From Mycobacterium sp. 1164985.4 (GTDB lineage: Bacteria > Actinomycetota > Actinomycetes > Mycobacteriales > Mycobacteriaceae), in NCBI RefSeq assembly GCF_001668575.1, contig NZ_LZMD01000021.1, positions 1-64,000 on the forward strand: 64,000 nt of DNA. Direction: 5' to 3'. Positions 45,119-57,692 of the stretch are shown one piece after another. Below the pieces are notes generated by a model. The model worked only from the letters and a program-made list of their open reading frames with translations, made no database searches and was not told where the DNA came from. A program made the translations under genes and the position numbers. The first letter of the stretch is position 1; every line of letters starts with the position of its first letter.

Positions 45119-46650
45119 GATGCGAGCGGGTGCCGGACGCGGAGGTCGCGCGTGGGAATTCCGTTCGGGCCGCCCTGGTCTTGGGCATAGATGCCGACGG
45201 CGTAGGCCACCCCGGCGCCGTGGATGCCGAGTGCGGTGCGGTCGATGTGCTCGAGGTTGTCCGACGCCTTGTGGTAGTTGGGGTCGAACGCCTGATCCGC
45301 TTCGCCGCCCCACGATTTGGCTTGTTCGGGGGTCATCTTCTCCTCGGCGCCCGAGAAGGTGCCGCCGGAAGGGATGCCGGCGAGGGTGAACCCGTCATAG
45401 TCGGAGCGGCCGTCGAAGCTGGTGTCCTCCGCCGGTTTCCCCGCCGCATCGAGGTAGTCCACCAGCGTGCGTTCCAGACCCGCCGATCCCTCGGGCACCC
45501 GGCTGATCGCGCCTTCCTCGTCGGGTGGGATCGACTGGTTGCCGTCGTAGGTGAAGTAGCCCGGGTTGGGGGAGCCCACCATGTCGAAGTTCAGGTAGAG
45601 CGAGATGTCCTTGAGGGCATCGACATCCAACGACTCCAGATAGTTGTTCGATCCGAACAACCCGACCTCCTCAGCGCCCCAGAACCCGAACCGTACCGCG
45701 TTCTGGACGTCGGGGGAACTGCCCAGCTGCAGCGCGGACTCCAGAACGGCAGCCACGCCCGATCCGTTGTCGTTGATACCCGGCCCCTCGGGGACACTGT
45801 CCAGATGGGCTCCGGCCATCACGACGTTGTGGGTGTCGCCCGTCTTGGTCTGGGCGATGACGTTGCGTGTGCGTTCCTCGCGCACACCCGCGTTGAGCTT
45901 CAGCGAGACATCGCCCGGCTCGGTCCGGAGCCGATCACCCTCGGCCTTGGTGATGCTGACGACCGGGATGGTCACGTCGGTGTCTTCGCCGAGGGTGCCG
46001 CCCATCTCGTCGTCGTTCTCGTTGTTGGCGACGATCAGCGCCACCGCGCCGCGTTCGGCGGCCGCCTTCTCCTTCTCCGAGAACTGGCACTTGCCACGGT
46101 CGACGAGAACCACCGCACCCTTGACCGGCAGACCGTCGTAGTCCGAGCCCGTGCAGCCCGGCGAGTCTTCGACGCGGGCGAGCACCAGCGGACCCGACAC
46201 ACCGCCCGGCGGCGTGCCGATGGTGAAGTTCAGCGGTTTGGCCTTGACCCCGTCACCACCGACGGTCAGCGCGGGCTCGTCGGCGAACGGCAGTCGCACA
46301 TCGAACTCGGGTGTCTCGACGTCGAATCCTTTGTCCCGCAATGTATTCGCGACGTATTCGACGCTGGCGTCGTAACCCGGTGTGCCGAGCGCCCGGTTGC
46401 CGTCGTTGTCGTCGGCGATCTGCTGCAGCCGGACCAGATGCTGGTAGATGGCGTCGGCGGACGTGCGCTGGGCGAGACCTCTGGCGAAGTCCACAGCGGC
46501 AGGTGACACCCCCGCCTGCGTGGTGGGCGGTTGCACCGTCGGCTGCGGTTCGCTGTCCCTGCCACAGCCTCCGAGCACGACGACGGCGGCCGAGATCAGG
46601 GCGATCGCTTTCGACGTTCTCGAGGTTTTCGAAACCTTTGATTGGCTCAT
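45115..46650 (-). CDS. lpqL: M28 aminopeptidase lipoprotein LpqL
   Basis: 511 aa from ATG 46650. Lipobox LGGC with Cys29. It acts outside the membrane as a zinc aminopeptidase. PA domain at about residues 150-245 (VKGAVVLVDRGKCQFSEKEKAAAERGAVALIV). Zinc and catalytic residues: AGAHLDSVPEGPGINDNGSG (His, Asp), FWGAEEVGLFG (Glu-Glu), NFDMVGSP (Asp) and DPNYHKASDN (last His, codon 45271-45273). A -10 TAACGT lies 14 bases upstream of the ATG, so the lpqL pair is likely transcribed separately from the thi genes 28 bases upstream. Confidence 0.9.
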   Translation of the reverse strand: MSQSKVSKTSRTSKAIALISAAVVVLGGCGRDSEPQPTVQPPTTQAGVSPAAVDFARGLAQRTSADAIYQHLVRLQQIADDNDGNRALGTPGYDASVEYVANTLRDKGFDVETPEFDVRLPFADEPALTVGGDGVKAKPLNFTIGTPPGGVSGPLVLARVEDSPGCTGSDYDGLPVKGAVVLVDRGKCQFSEKEKAAAERGAVALIVANNENDDEMGGTLGEDTDVTIPVVSITKAEGDRLRTEPGDVSLKLNAGVREERTRNVIAQTKTGDTHNVVMAGAHLDSVPEGPGINDNGSGVAAVLESALQLGSSPDVQNAVRFGFWGAEEVGLFGSNNYLESLDVDALKDISLYLNFDMVGSPNPGYFTYDGNQSIPPDEEGAISRVPEGSAGLERTLVDYLDAAGKPAEDTSFDGRSDYDGFTLAGIPSGGTFSGAEEKMTPEQAKSWGGEADQAFDPNYHKASDNLEHIDRTALGIHGAGVAYAVGIYAQDQGGPNGIPTRDLRVRHPLAS

Positions 46651-46658
46651 TGCCCACT

Positions 46659-46664
46659 ACGTTA
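46659..46664 (-). promoter_or_regulatory. -10 element, leaderless start of lpqL
   Basis: TAACGT on the minus strand begins 14 bases before ATG 46650. Confidence 0.5.
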
Positions 46665-46678
46665 GCGTCGCCGCGGCG

Positions 46679-48393
<1,715 letters not shown>

Positions 48394-48397
<4 letters not shown>

Positions 48398-49404
48398 CTG
48401 ATTGCTCCAACCGTGACATCGAGTTCGGCCGCGATCCGTTCGGCCGTCCAAGGCGCGAGGAGAAACCCGTTGCGCCCATGGCCCACCGCGACCAGTGTGC
48501 GCTCGTCGAGGCGTTCGACGAGCGGTAATCCGTCCGGGGTCATCGGCCGCAGACCCGCGGCGCATTCGGCGAGTTCGTACTCGCCGAGCGCGGGCATCAC
48601 CGCGCAGGCGTCGTCGAGCAGTTCCCGGACCCCGGCCACCGCGGGCGCGGTGTCGCGGCCGTGCTCGTACTGCGTGGCGCCGACAACGACGCCGTCGGCC
48701 CGCGGCACGAGGTAGACCTGCCTGCCGTGCACCCGCGCCCGAATGACCCGTTGCGGCACCGGCATGCAGCCGCGGCGCCACCGCAACCGCAGCACCTCGC
48801 CCTTGACCGGCCGGATCGGCAAGTCCGGCCACAGCTTCGGCGCGTCGATACCGTTGGCGATCACGACGGCGTCCGCCTGCACCGCGGCGAGGTCGGCAAC
48901 CGGCGGCGCCCACTGCACCCCGAGCCGCTCACACAGGGCGCCGAGCGCCTGCACGACCAGCCGATTGTCAACGGCGAGTTCGGTTTCGGCGCGAAAGCCG
49001 TGCCGAATGCCCTGGGCCAGCATCGGTTCGATGTCGCGCGCGGACGTCGTCGCCGTCACCGGATGGCCTTGGGCGGCAAGCCATTCCCCAACAGTCTTGA
49101 GGTCGGCGGCGTCGGCACGGTCGACGGCGACCACCAACGACTCGCGTGCAGTGACGACGTCGTCGGGCAGCCCGTCGAGGAATCCGGCGTGCCACAGGTG
49201 CAGTGACTCCAGCCCGAGCTGCAGAAGCTTCTCCTCGCCGGGCCAGCCCTCACTGTGGGGGGCGAGCATGCCACCGGCGACCCACGACGCGCCGCGGTCG
49301 TCGGTTCGGTGCACCCGAACGTCCCAACCGGCGATCAGCGCACGCCGCGCGACGGCCAACCCGATGACGCCGCCGCCGATCACGGCCAGGCTTGCTTTGG
49401 TCAA
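48394..49404 (-). CDS. thiO: Glycine oxidase ThiO
   Basis: 336 aa from TTG 49404. The TTG start is chosen because GGGAGGG directly precedes it and because the frame upstream (to 49506) lies inside the riboswitch. FAD-dependent oxidase making the iminoacetate for ThiG. N-terminal dinucleotide motif LAVIGGGVIGLAVARRALIAG (about residues 5-25), then GASWVAGGMLAPHSE, and C-terminal GLRPMTPDGLPLVERLDERTLVAVGHGRNGFLLAPWTAERIA, typical of the DAO family. First gene of the second thiamine operon. Confidence 0.93.
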
Positions 49405-49407
49405 CTT

Positions 49408-49500
49408 CCCTCCCTTCGCCGGCATGACCCGGATCAGGTGCGACGGTAAGGGCAGGTGCGCATGCCCACTCTCAGTCCCCGCTCCCGGGACTCCCGCGTT
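49408..49500 (-). promoter_or_regulatory. TPP riboswitch of thiO-thiS-thiG
   Basis: On the minus strand it reads ACTGAGAG (from 49476), then CACCTGATCCGGGTCATGCC, then GGCGAAGGGAGGGAAG up to TTG 49404. These are the conserved THI-element segments. The 3' end overlaps the purine-rich ribosome binding site of thiO, which suggests translational control, as for thiC. Confidence 0.95.
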
Positions 49501-49509
49501 CGTCAACCC

Positions 49510-49515
49510 ACACTA
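49510..49515 (-). promoter_or_regulatory. -10 element of the thiO operon
   Basis: TAGTGT on the minus strand would start transcription near 49503, immediately before the riboswitch. Confidence 0.55.
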
Positions 49516-49546
49516 CCCGCCGGGCATCCTCCGAACGATGAGTCGC

Positions 49547-49552
49547 TAGCGT
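49547..49552 (+). promoter_or_regulatory. -10 element, leaderless start of thiE
   Basis: TAGCGT starts 12 bases before GTG 49559. It lies 32 bases from the thiO -10 on the opposite strand, so the two divergent promoters are back to back. Confidence 0.6.
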
Positions 49553-49558
49553 CGCGGT

Positions 49559-50230
49559 GTGCACGAACCTCGGGAACGCCTGGCCGGCGCGTCGCTGTAC
49601 CTGTGCACCGACGCCCGCCGCGAGCGGGGCGACCTCGCCGAGTTCGCCGACGCGGCGCTGGGCGGCGGTGTCGACCTCATCCAGTTGCGGGACAAGGGCT
49701 CGCCCGGCGAACAGCGGTTCGGCCCGTTGGAGGCGCGTCAGGAGCTCGAGGCGCTCGAGGTGCTCGCCGATGCGGCCCGGCGCCACGGGGCCCTGCTGGC
49801 CGTGAACGACCGCGCCGACATCGCACTGGCCGCCGGCGCCGACGTGCTGCACCTCGGCCAGGACGACCTCCCTCTGACGGTGGCGCGCGGCATCGTCGGT
49901 GATCGGACGGTGATCGGCCGGTCCACCCACGACGCCGATCAGGTCGCCGCGGCGGTCGACGAACCCGTCGACTACTTCTGCGTCGGCCCCTGTTGGCCCA
50001 CGCCCACCAAACCGGGCCGCCCGGCACCGGGCCTCGACCTGGTCCGCCACGCCGCCCAGCTCGGTACGGACAAGCCGTGGTTCGCGATCGGCGGGATCGA
50101 TGCCGACCGGCTACCGCAGGTGGTGTCCGCCGGCGCGCGCCGCATCGTCGTGGTCCGCGCGATCACCGGCGCCGAAGATCCGCAGGCGGCGGCCGCAGCG
50201 CTGAAGGCGGCGCTCAGAGCTGCCGGTTGA
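49559..50230 (+). CDS. thiE: Thiamine-phosphate synthase ThiE
   Basis: 223 aa from GTG 49559. Joins HMP pyrophosphate and thiazole phosphate. TIM-barrel landmarks: [27 protein letters not shown] (about residues 37-53), [27 protein letters not shown] (about 80-106), [33 protein letters not shown] (phosphate and substrate loop) and [12 protein letters not shown]. Unlike the other thi genes here it has no riboswitch and appears leaderless. The last 17 bases overlap the convergent mutT3. Confidence 0.95.
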   Translation: MHEPRERLAGASLYLCTDARRERGDLAEFADAALGGGVDLIQLRDKGSPGEQRFGPLEARQELEALEVLADAARRHGALLAVNDRADIALAAGADVLHLGQDDLPLTVARGIVGDRTVIGRSTHDADQVAAAVDEPVDYFCVGPCWPTPTKPGRPAPGLDLVRHAAQLGTDKPWFAIGGIDADRLPQVVSAGARRIVVVRAITGAEDPQAAAAALKAALRAAG

Positions 50231-50714
50231 CCAGCAGGGGAATCGAGGCGATCTCGTCGCGCAGCTGCTCCCAGCTGGCGGCGAACCCGGGATGCAGCGG
50301 CAGCGCCGCGACCTCGTCGACGGCCACCCAGCGCAGCTCGGCGCTCTCGCGGTTCGGCACGGTGTTCAGCATCGTGGGGGCATCGGCGATGACCGTGCTG
50401 TAGCTCCAGCTCACCTCGTCGCCCGCGACGAGCTTGGTCTGGACCACCTTGCGCACCGTCAGCTGCTCGGCGGGCAGCCCCGCCTCCTCGTGGGCCTCGC
50501 GGATCGCGGCCTGCTCGGCGGTCTCGTGACTGTCGCGGGCGCCGCCGGGCAAACCCCAGGTGTCGCCCTGGTGGCTCCACGCCGCGCGGTGCTGGAGCAA
50601 CACCACCGCGGTCCCGTTGTGGCCGGGTGCCCGCAGCAGTAGTCCGGCTGCGCCGTATCTGCCCCAGTAGGCCTGGCCTTGGGAAACCACCCATCCGTCA
50701 CCGTCGCCACGCAC
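50214..50714 (-). CDS. mutT3: Nudix hydrolase, MutT3-like
   Basis: 166 aa from GTG 50714. Nudix box Gx5Ex7REUxEExGU is complete: [24 protein letters not shown] (starts GGARDSHE, ends REAHEEAGL; about residues 57-80). The opening [13 protein letters not shown] and the position beside thiE match mycobacterial MutT3 (Rv0413), which acts on oxidised nucleotides such as 8-oxo-dGTP. A leaderless start is supported by TATTGT 12 bases upstream. Confidence 0.88.
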   Translation of the reverse strand: MRGDGDGWVVSQGQAYWGRYGAAGLLLRAPGHNGTAVVLLQHRAAWSHQGDTWGLPGGARDSHETAEQAAIREAHEEAGLPAEQLTVRKVVQTKLVAGDEVSWSYSTVIADAPTMLNTVPNRESAELRWVAVDEVAALPLHPGFAASWEQLRDEIASIPLLVNRQL

Positions 50715-50720
50715 GCCTCA

Positions 50721-50726
50721 ACAATA
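50721..50726 (-). promoter_or_regulatory. -10 element, leaderless start of mutT3
   Basis: TATTGT on the minus strand begins 12 bases before GTG 50714. Confidence 0.6.
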
Positions 50727-50765
50727 GGGCCGCCCGGCCTGCCGGAAACTCTTAGACTTCTTTCA

Positions 50766-50771
50766 TACAGT
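50766..50771 (+). promoter_or_regulatory. -10-like element of the glnX-glnH-pknG operon
   Basis: TACAGT would start transcription near 50778, leaving a leader of about 48 bases before GTG 50826. Confidence 0.4.
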
Positions 50772-50825
50772 GGGAGCGGTCGTAACGACGAGCCGGAAAG
50801 CGATGCTGATGAGGTCCGCGCGCAC

Positions 50826-52145
50826 GTGACTGTGGAGTTGGCGCACCCGTCGACGGAGCCGCTCGCATCGCGGGCCCCGTCGACACCGGCACACCAACGC
50901 TGGTGGTTTCTGTGGACCACGCCCGGGCGGATCCTGACCATTGGGATCGTGCTGTCGGCACTCGTCATTGCGAGCGCGTTCGCCACGTCGACCACGATCA
51001 ACGACCGCCAGCAGGCGCTCATGACAGTGCTCAACCACACCGAGCCGCTGTCGTTCGCTGCGGGGCAGCTCTACACGACGCTGTCCGTGGCGGACGCCGC
51101 CGCGGCGACGGCGTTCATCGCCGGCGCGGAACCGCGCGATGTCCGGCAGCGCTACGAGCAGGCGATCACGGACGCGTCGGTCGCCGTGACGCGGGCGTCG
51201 AGTGGGCTCACCGACGAGGATCTGGTGCAGCTGCTCGGGCGGATCAATGCCGAGTTGTCGATCTACACGGGACTGGTCGAGACCGCCCGCACCAACAACC
51301 GCTCGGGTAATCCGGTCGGGTCGTCGTACCTGTCTGAGGCGTCGGCGCTGATGCAGACGCAGATCCTGCCGGGGGCGCAACGGCTCTACGAGGAGACTTC
51401 GGCGCGGGTGGACGTCGAGACCAGCGCGTCGACCCGCATCCCCGGGCCGGTCATCCTGGTGGTGCTGGCGACGCTGCTGTTCGGGGTGTTCGCCAACCGG
51501 TGGCTGGCCCGGCGTACGCGCAGGCGGATCAACATCGGGTTCGTCGCGGGCGGCCTGGCGGTGCTGACGATGCTCATCTGGGTGGGCACCGCGTTGGTCA
51601 TCTCGACGTCGGACAGCCGCAGCGCCAAAGACACCGCGGCCGAATCGCTGAAAACCGTGACCAACCTGGCCATCACGGCGCAGCAGGCCCGCGCCGACGA
51701 GACGCTGTCGTTGATCCGCCGCGGCGACGAGACCGTACGTAAGCAGTCGTACTACCAGCGCATCGACATGATGCAGCAACAGCTTTCGGACTATCTGGCC
51801 CGCGATGACGCCATCGACAAGACCGACCTCGGCGAGGCCGAACAGTTGTTGAAGCGCTGGCGCGCCGCCGACGACCGGATCAACGCCTACATCAGCGTGG
51901 GCAATTACCAGGCCGCCACGCAGGTCGCGCTGGGCACCGGGGAGGACGACTCGACTCCTGCGTTCAACAAGCTCGACGAGGCGCTGAGCCAGGGCATCGA
52001 GAAGAGCCGTGGGCAGCTGCGCAACGACATCGTCAACGCGCACCGGGTGCTGTCGGGCGCGACCGTCGGTGCCGCGGTGCTCAGCGTCGTCGCCGCGATC
52101 GCGGTGGCGCTGGGGTTGTGGCCGAGGCTAAGTGAGTACCGGTGA
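50826..52145 (+). CDS. glnX: Membrane sensor protein GlnX (Rv0412c-like)
   Basis: 439 aa from GTG 50826; GTG 50832 is an alternative and the frame is open to 50679. Four hydrophobic segments (about residues 33-53, 209-227, 238-260 and near 410-432) enclose two extracellular helical domains rich in Asp, Gln and Ala, a layout like chemoreceptor or 4-helix sensor modules. In mycobacteria GlnX works with GlnH and PknG in sensing aspartate/glutamate. The stop TGA 52143-52145 overlaps ATG 52145 of the repeat insert (TGATG), the junction that would once have been directly coupled to glnH. Confidence 0.85.
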   Translation: MTVELAHPSTEPLASRAPSTPAHQRWWFLWTTPGRILTIGIVLSALVIASAFATSTTINDRQQALMTVLNHTEPLSFAAGQLYTTLSVADAAAATAFIAGAEPRDVRQRYEQAITDASVAVTRASSGLTDEDLVQLLGRINAELSIYTGLVETARTNNRSGNPVGSSYLSEASALMQTQILPGAQRLYEETSARVDVETSASTRIPGPVILVVLATLLFGVFANRWLARRTRRRINIGFVAGGLAVLTMLIWVGTALVISTSDSRSAKDTAAESLKTVTNLAITAQQARADETLSLIRRGDETVRKQSYYQRIDMMQQQLSDYLARDDAIDKTDLGEAEQLLKRWRAADDRINAYISVGNYQAATQVALGTGEDDSTPAFNKLDEALSQGIEKSRGQLRNDIVNAHRVLSGATVGAAVLSVVAAIAVALGLWPRLSEYR

Positions 52146-52206
52146 TGAGCGCTTGCGCGAAGAACAGAGAGCCTCTGATGAGCGCTTGCGCGAAGAACAG
52201 ACGGCA
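52144..52206 (+). repeat. MIRU-like repeat, two copies (33 and 30 bp)
   Basis: Copies begin at 52144 and 52177, each with GATGAGCGCTTGCGCGAAGA followed by ACAG and a variable tail; the next GATGAG at 52207 starts native glnH. The insert is 63 bases and lies in the TGATG overlap of glnX and glnH. Both repeat ATGs (52145, 52178) are in frame with glnH. Confidence 0.9.
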
Positions 52207-52207
52207 G

Positions 52208-55437
<3,230 letters not shown>

Positions 55438-55440
55438 CGG

Positions 55441-55806
55441 TCAGGCGACGCTCGCGCTCGCGATCTCGTCGCTCAGCGGGGCGATGGCGGCAAGGATCTC
55501 GCCTACCGTGTCCGTGGGCACTCCGGCCGCGGCGAGGCTGTCTGCCAGATGGCCCGCGACGAGGTTGAAGTGGTGCATGGTGATCCCGCGGCCCTGATGA
55601 ACCCGGCGCATCGGGGCGCCGGTGTAGGGGTCGGGCCCTCCCAGGGCGGCGGCGAAGAACTCGACCTGCCGACCCTTGAGCCGCGCCATGTTCGCCCCCG
55701 TGAAGAATCCAGCCAACTCGTCGTCGGCCAGCACGCGGCCGTAGAAGTCCTCGACGACCACTTCGAGTGCTTCATGACCGCCGATCTGTTCGTAGATGCT
55801 CGGCAT
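55441..55806 (-). CDS. glbN: Truncated hemoglobin, group I (GlbN)
   Basis: 121 aa from ATG 55806, with GAAGGG 6 bases upstream. Two-over-two globin fold: [31 protein letters not shown], then the proximal His region [21 protein letters not shown] (F8 His), with the B10 Tyr and E-helix [14 protein letters not shown]. It detoxifies NO and binds O2. The 12-residue pre-A extension of the M. tuberculosis protein, important for its NO dioxygenase rate, is absent. Three bases from the end of pknG, convergent; no terminator is visible. Confidence 0.92.
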   Translation of the reverse strand: MPSIYEQIGGHEALEVVVEDFYGRVLADDELAGFFTGANMARLKGRQVEFFAAALGGPDPYTGAPMRRVHQGRGITMHHFNLVAGHLADSLAAAGVPTDTVGEILAAIAPLSDEIASASVA

Positions 55807-56168
55807 GGGTGTCCCTTCGTCACACGGATAGGCACACTCAAGACGACGGGCATTGCATCCTGATTTCGGCCGGTTGCCGGCCGGGCAAATTCCTTCTCAC
55901 GGTCGCTACCCGGCGGGCGTATGGACCTACGGAATCAGTCGTCGTGTCAGCAAACTATCTAGCTCGAGGCGGGCTTTTTACAGGATTTGCCCATGTCGTA
56001 AGACTCAATGGTCAGGGCGCGGATTTCGTAGTAATCTGCATCACAGGTTGAGGTCACAGCCAACTGCAGAGGTCATCGGGAAACCATTCCCGAGTGCGGC
56101 TGAGTTTCGGTTAGGCGCCGCTGACGGCATCCGCGGTTTCAATTGCATCTCGACAACAGGAGTGCACC
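55807..56168. other. 362-base intergenic region, glbN to STAS gene
   Basis: No convincing gene. The region is lower in GC than its neighbours and holds T-rich and A-rich stretches near 55965-56040, consistent with promoters for both divergent genes. Small open frames here (for example 55853-56230) lack codon bias and a ribosome binding site. The one clear element is the dyad at 56076-56093. Confidence 0.6.
56076..56093. promoter_or_regulatory. Dyad TCGGGAA-ACCA-TTCCCGA
   Basis: The 7-base arms are perfect reverse complements with a 4-base loop. It lies 76 bases before the STAS gene start and could be an operator or an mRNA hairpin; no run of T follows, so it is not a typical terminator. Confidence 0.5.
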
Positions 56169-56615
56169 GTGTCCGCTGTAGGAACCTGTCGGGTTTTCCG
56201 ACCCGACCCCCGGTCCTTCGATCAGTGTGAACACCACCACCGCGCCAGCTTCACCGCGTCCCACCGGCATGGGTCGACGGTCCTCGTGACCGTCGACGGC
56301 GAGATCGATGCCACGAACAGCCGGGCGTTGGCGACCTACGTGGAAGGTCAGGTCGCGGGCACGCGGCGGCTGGTGATCGATCTGCGGCTCGTCGATTTCT
56401 TCGGCACCGCGGGCTTCGCCGCGCTGCACTACATCAACGTCATCTGTAGCCGTAACGGCATCGACTGGCAGGTGCGCTGCGGCAGGCAGGTGCGCCGCCT
56501 GCTGGCGATCTGCGATTCGGCCGAAGAGTTGCCGCTCGAGAACCCGCGCTCAGTGCTCGACGAGGTGCGTGCAGGCGCGGGCGATCGCAAGCTCCTCATC
56601 GGTGGGAACAACTAG
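56169..56615 (+). CDS. STAS-domain protein (anti-sigma factor antagonist-like)
   Basis: 148 aa from GTG 56169, with AGGAG upstream. The STAS fold spans about residues 35-120: [24 protein letters not shown], then [28 protein letters not shown]. The position where anti-sigma antagonists have the phosphorylated Ser reads DFFGTAGF, with Thr in place of Ser. The N-terminus (30 residues, with HHH) is not part of the fold. It probably partners an anti-sigma kinase for a general stress sigma factor, but none is nearby. The last 66 bases overlap convergent ackA. Confidence 0.8.
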   Translation: MSAVGTCRVFRPDPRSFDQCEHHHRASFTASHRHGSTVLVTVDGEIDATNSRALATYVEGQVAGTRRLVIDLRLVDFFGTAGFAALHYINVICSRNGIDWQVRCGRQVRRLLAICDSAEELPLENPRSVLDEVRAGAGDRKLLIGGNN

Positions 56616-57692
56616 CACCGTCGTCCGAGAGCTGTCGGCCGAAATCCGTCGGGCCTTCTTCTCGGGGCTGGCGTTGCGGGCCTCGTCGAGCTCTATCCCC
56701 AGCGGTGCCATCCCGCTCAGTGCGTCGCGCCGCACCGCGGCGTCGTTCTCCCCCACCCCCGCGGTGAATGTGATGACGTCGGCGGTGCCGAGCAGCGCCA
56801 GGTACGCGCCGATGTACTTGCGCAGCCGGTGGATGTAGACGTCGTAGGCCAGTTGCGCAGAAGCGTCCCCGTCGTCGATGCACTGGTGGAGCACCCGGAA
56901 GTCGACCTCGCCACCGAGCCCACGGACCCCGGAGCGGCGGTTGAGCATCTCCTCGATGCCCTCGACGCCCATGTCGGCCGTGCGCCACAGGTAGAACAGG
57001 ACACCGGGATCGATGTCGCCGGAACGGGTTCCCATCACCAGGCCCTCCATCGGCGTCAGGCCCATGGAGGTGTCGACCGGGCGGCCCCCGACGATCGCCG
57101 ACGCGGAGGCACCGTTACCGAGGTGTAGCACGATTTGGCGCAGCGACTCCAGGGGCGCCCCGACGAACTCGGCGGCCTGTTGGCTGACGTACTCGTGCGA
57201 GGTGCCGTGGAAGCCGTAGCGGCGGATATGCCACTGCTCGGCGACGTCGCGGTCGATCGCGTAGGTCGATGCGGCCGCGGGCAGGTCGTGAAAGAACGCG
57301 GTGTCGAAGACCGCGACGTGGGGCAGGTCGGGCAGCGCCTTGCGGGCCTCCTCGATTCCCACCAGCGCGGGAGGATTGTGCAGCGGCGCAAGGGGTGAGA
57401 GCTCGTTGATGCGGGCGACCAGAGCGTCGTCGACGAGAGTCGGCTTGTAGATGTCCGGGCCGCCGTGCACGACGCGGTGCCCGACGGCGATGAGGTCGAG
57501 TTCGTCGAGGCGTTTGCCCGCCGCGGCCATCTGGTCGAACGCCGACTGCAGGGCCTCCGCGTGATCGCGTACCTGGCCCTCGCCGATGCGTTCGACGATG
57601 CCGTCCACCACCATCGTCTCCGAATCCGGTTCGATGACAGCGAATTTCAGTGATGAAGAGCCCGAGTTGAGGACCAGGACGCTGCGGGCCAT
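56550..57692 (-). CDS. ackA: Acetate kinase
   Basis: 380 aa from ATG 57692, overlapping the pta stop as TGATG. Converts acetyl phosphate and ADP to acetate and ATP. ASKHA fold: [14 protein letters not shown] (residues 5-18), VGHRVVHGG (about 70-78), [23 protein letters not shown] (about 157-169), [35 protein letters not shown] and [14 protein letters not shown] (about 310-325). All signature motifs are present. Convergent with the STAS gene, with a 66-base overlap. Confidence 0.95.
   Translation of the reverse strand: MARSVLVLNSGSSSLKFAVIEPDSETMVVDGIVERIGEGQVRDHAEALQSAFDQMAAAGKRLDELDLIAVGHRVVHGGPDIYKPTLVDDALVARINELSPLAPLHNPPALVGIEEARKALPDLPHVAVFDTAFFHDLPAAASTYAIDRDVAEQWHIRRYGFHGTSHEYVSQQAAEFVGAPLESLRQIVLHLGNGASASAIVGGRPVDTSMGLTPMEGLVMGTRSGDIDPGVLFYLWRTADMGVEGIEEMLNRRSGVRGLGGEVDFRVLHQCIDDGDASAQLAYDVYIHRLRKYIGAYLALLGTADVITFTAGVGENDAAVRRDALSGMAPLGIELDEARNASPEKKARRISADSSRTTVLVVPTDEELAIARACTHLVEH

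Noticed and set aside
49405-49506. Longer ThiO N-terminus from 49506
   Set aside because: This stretch is the TPP riboswitch. The purine-rich ribosome binding site and conserved FAD motif support TTG 49404.
55853-56230. 125-residue ORF between glbN and the STAS gene
   Set aside because: No ribosome binding site, no codon bias, and it overlaps the STAS gene start in another frame.
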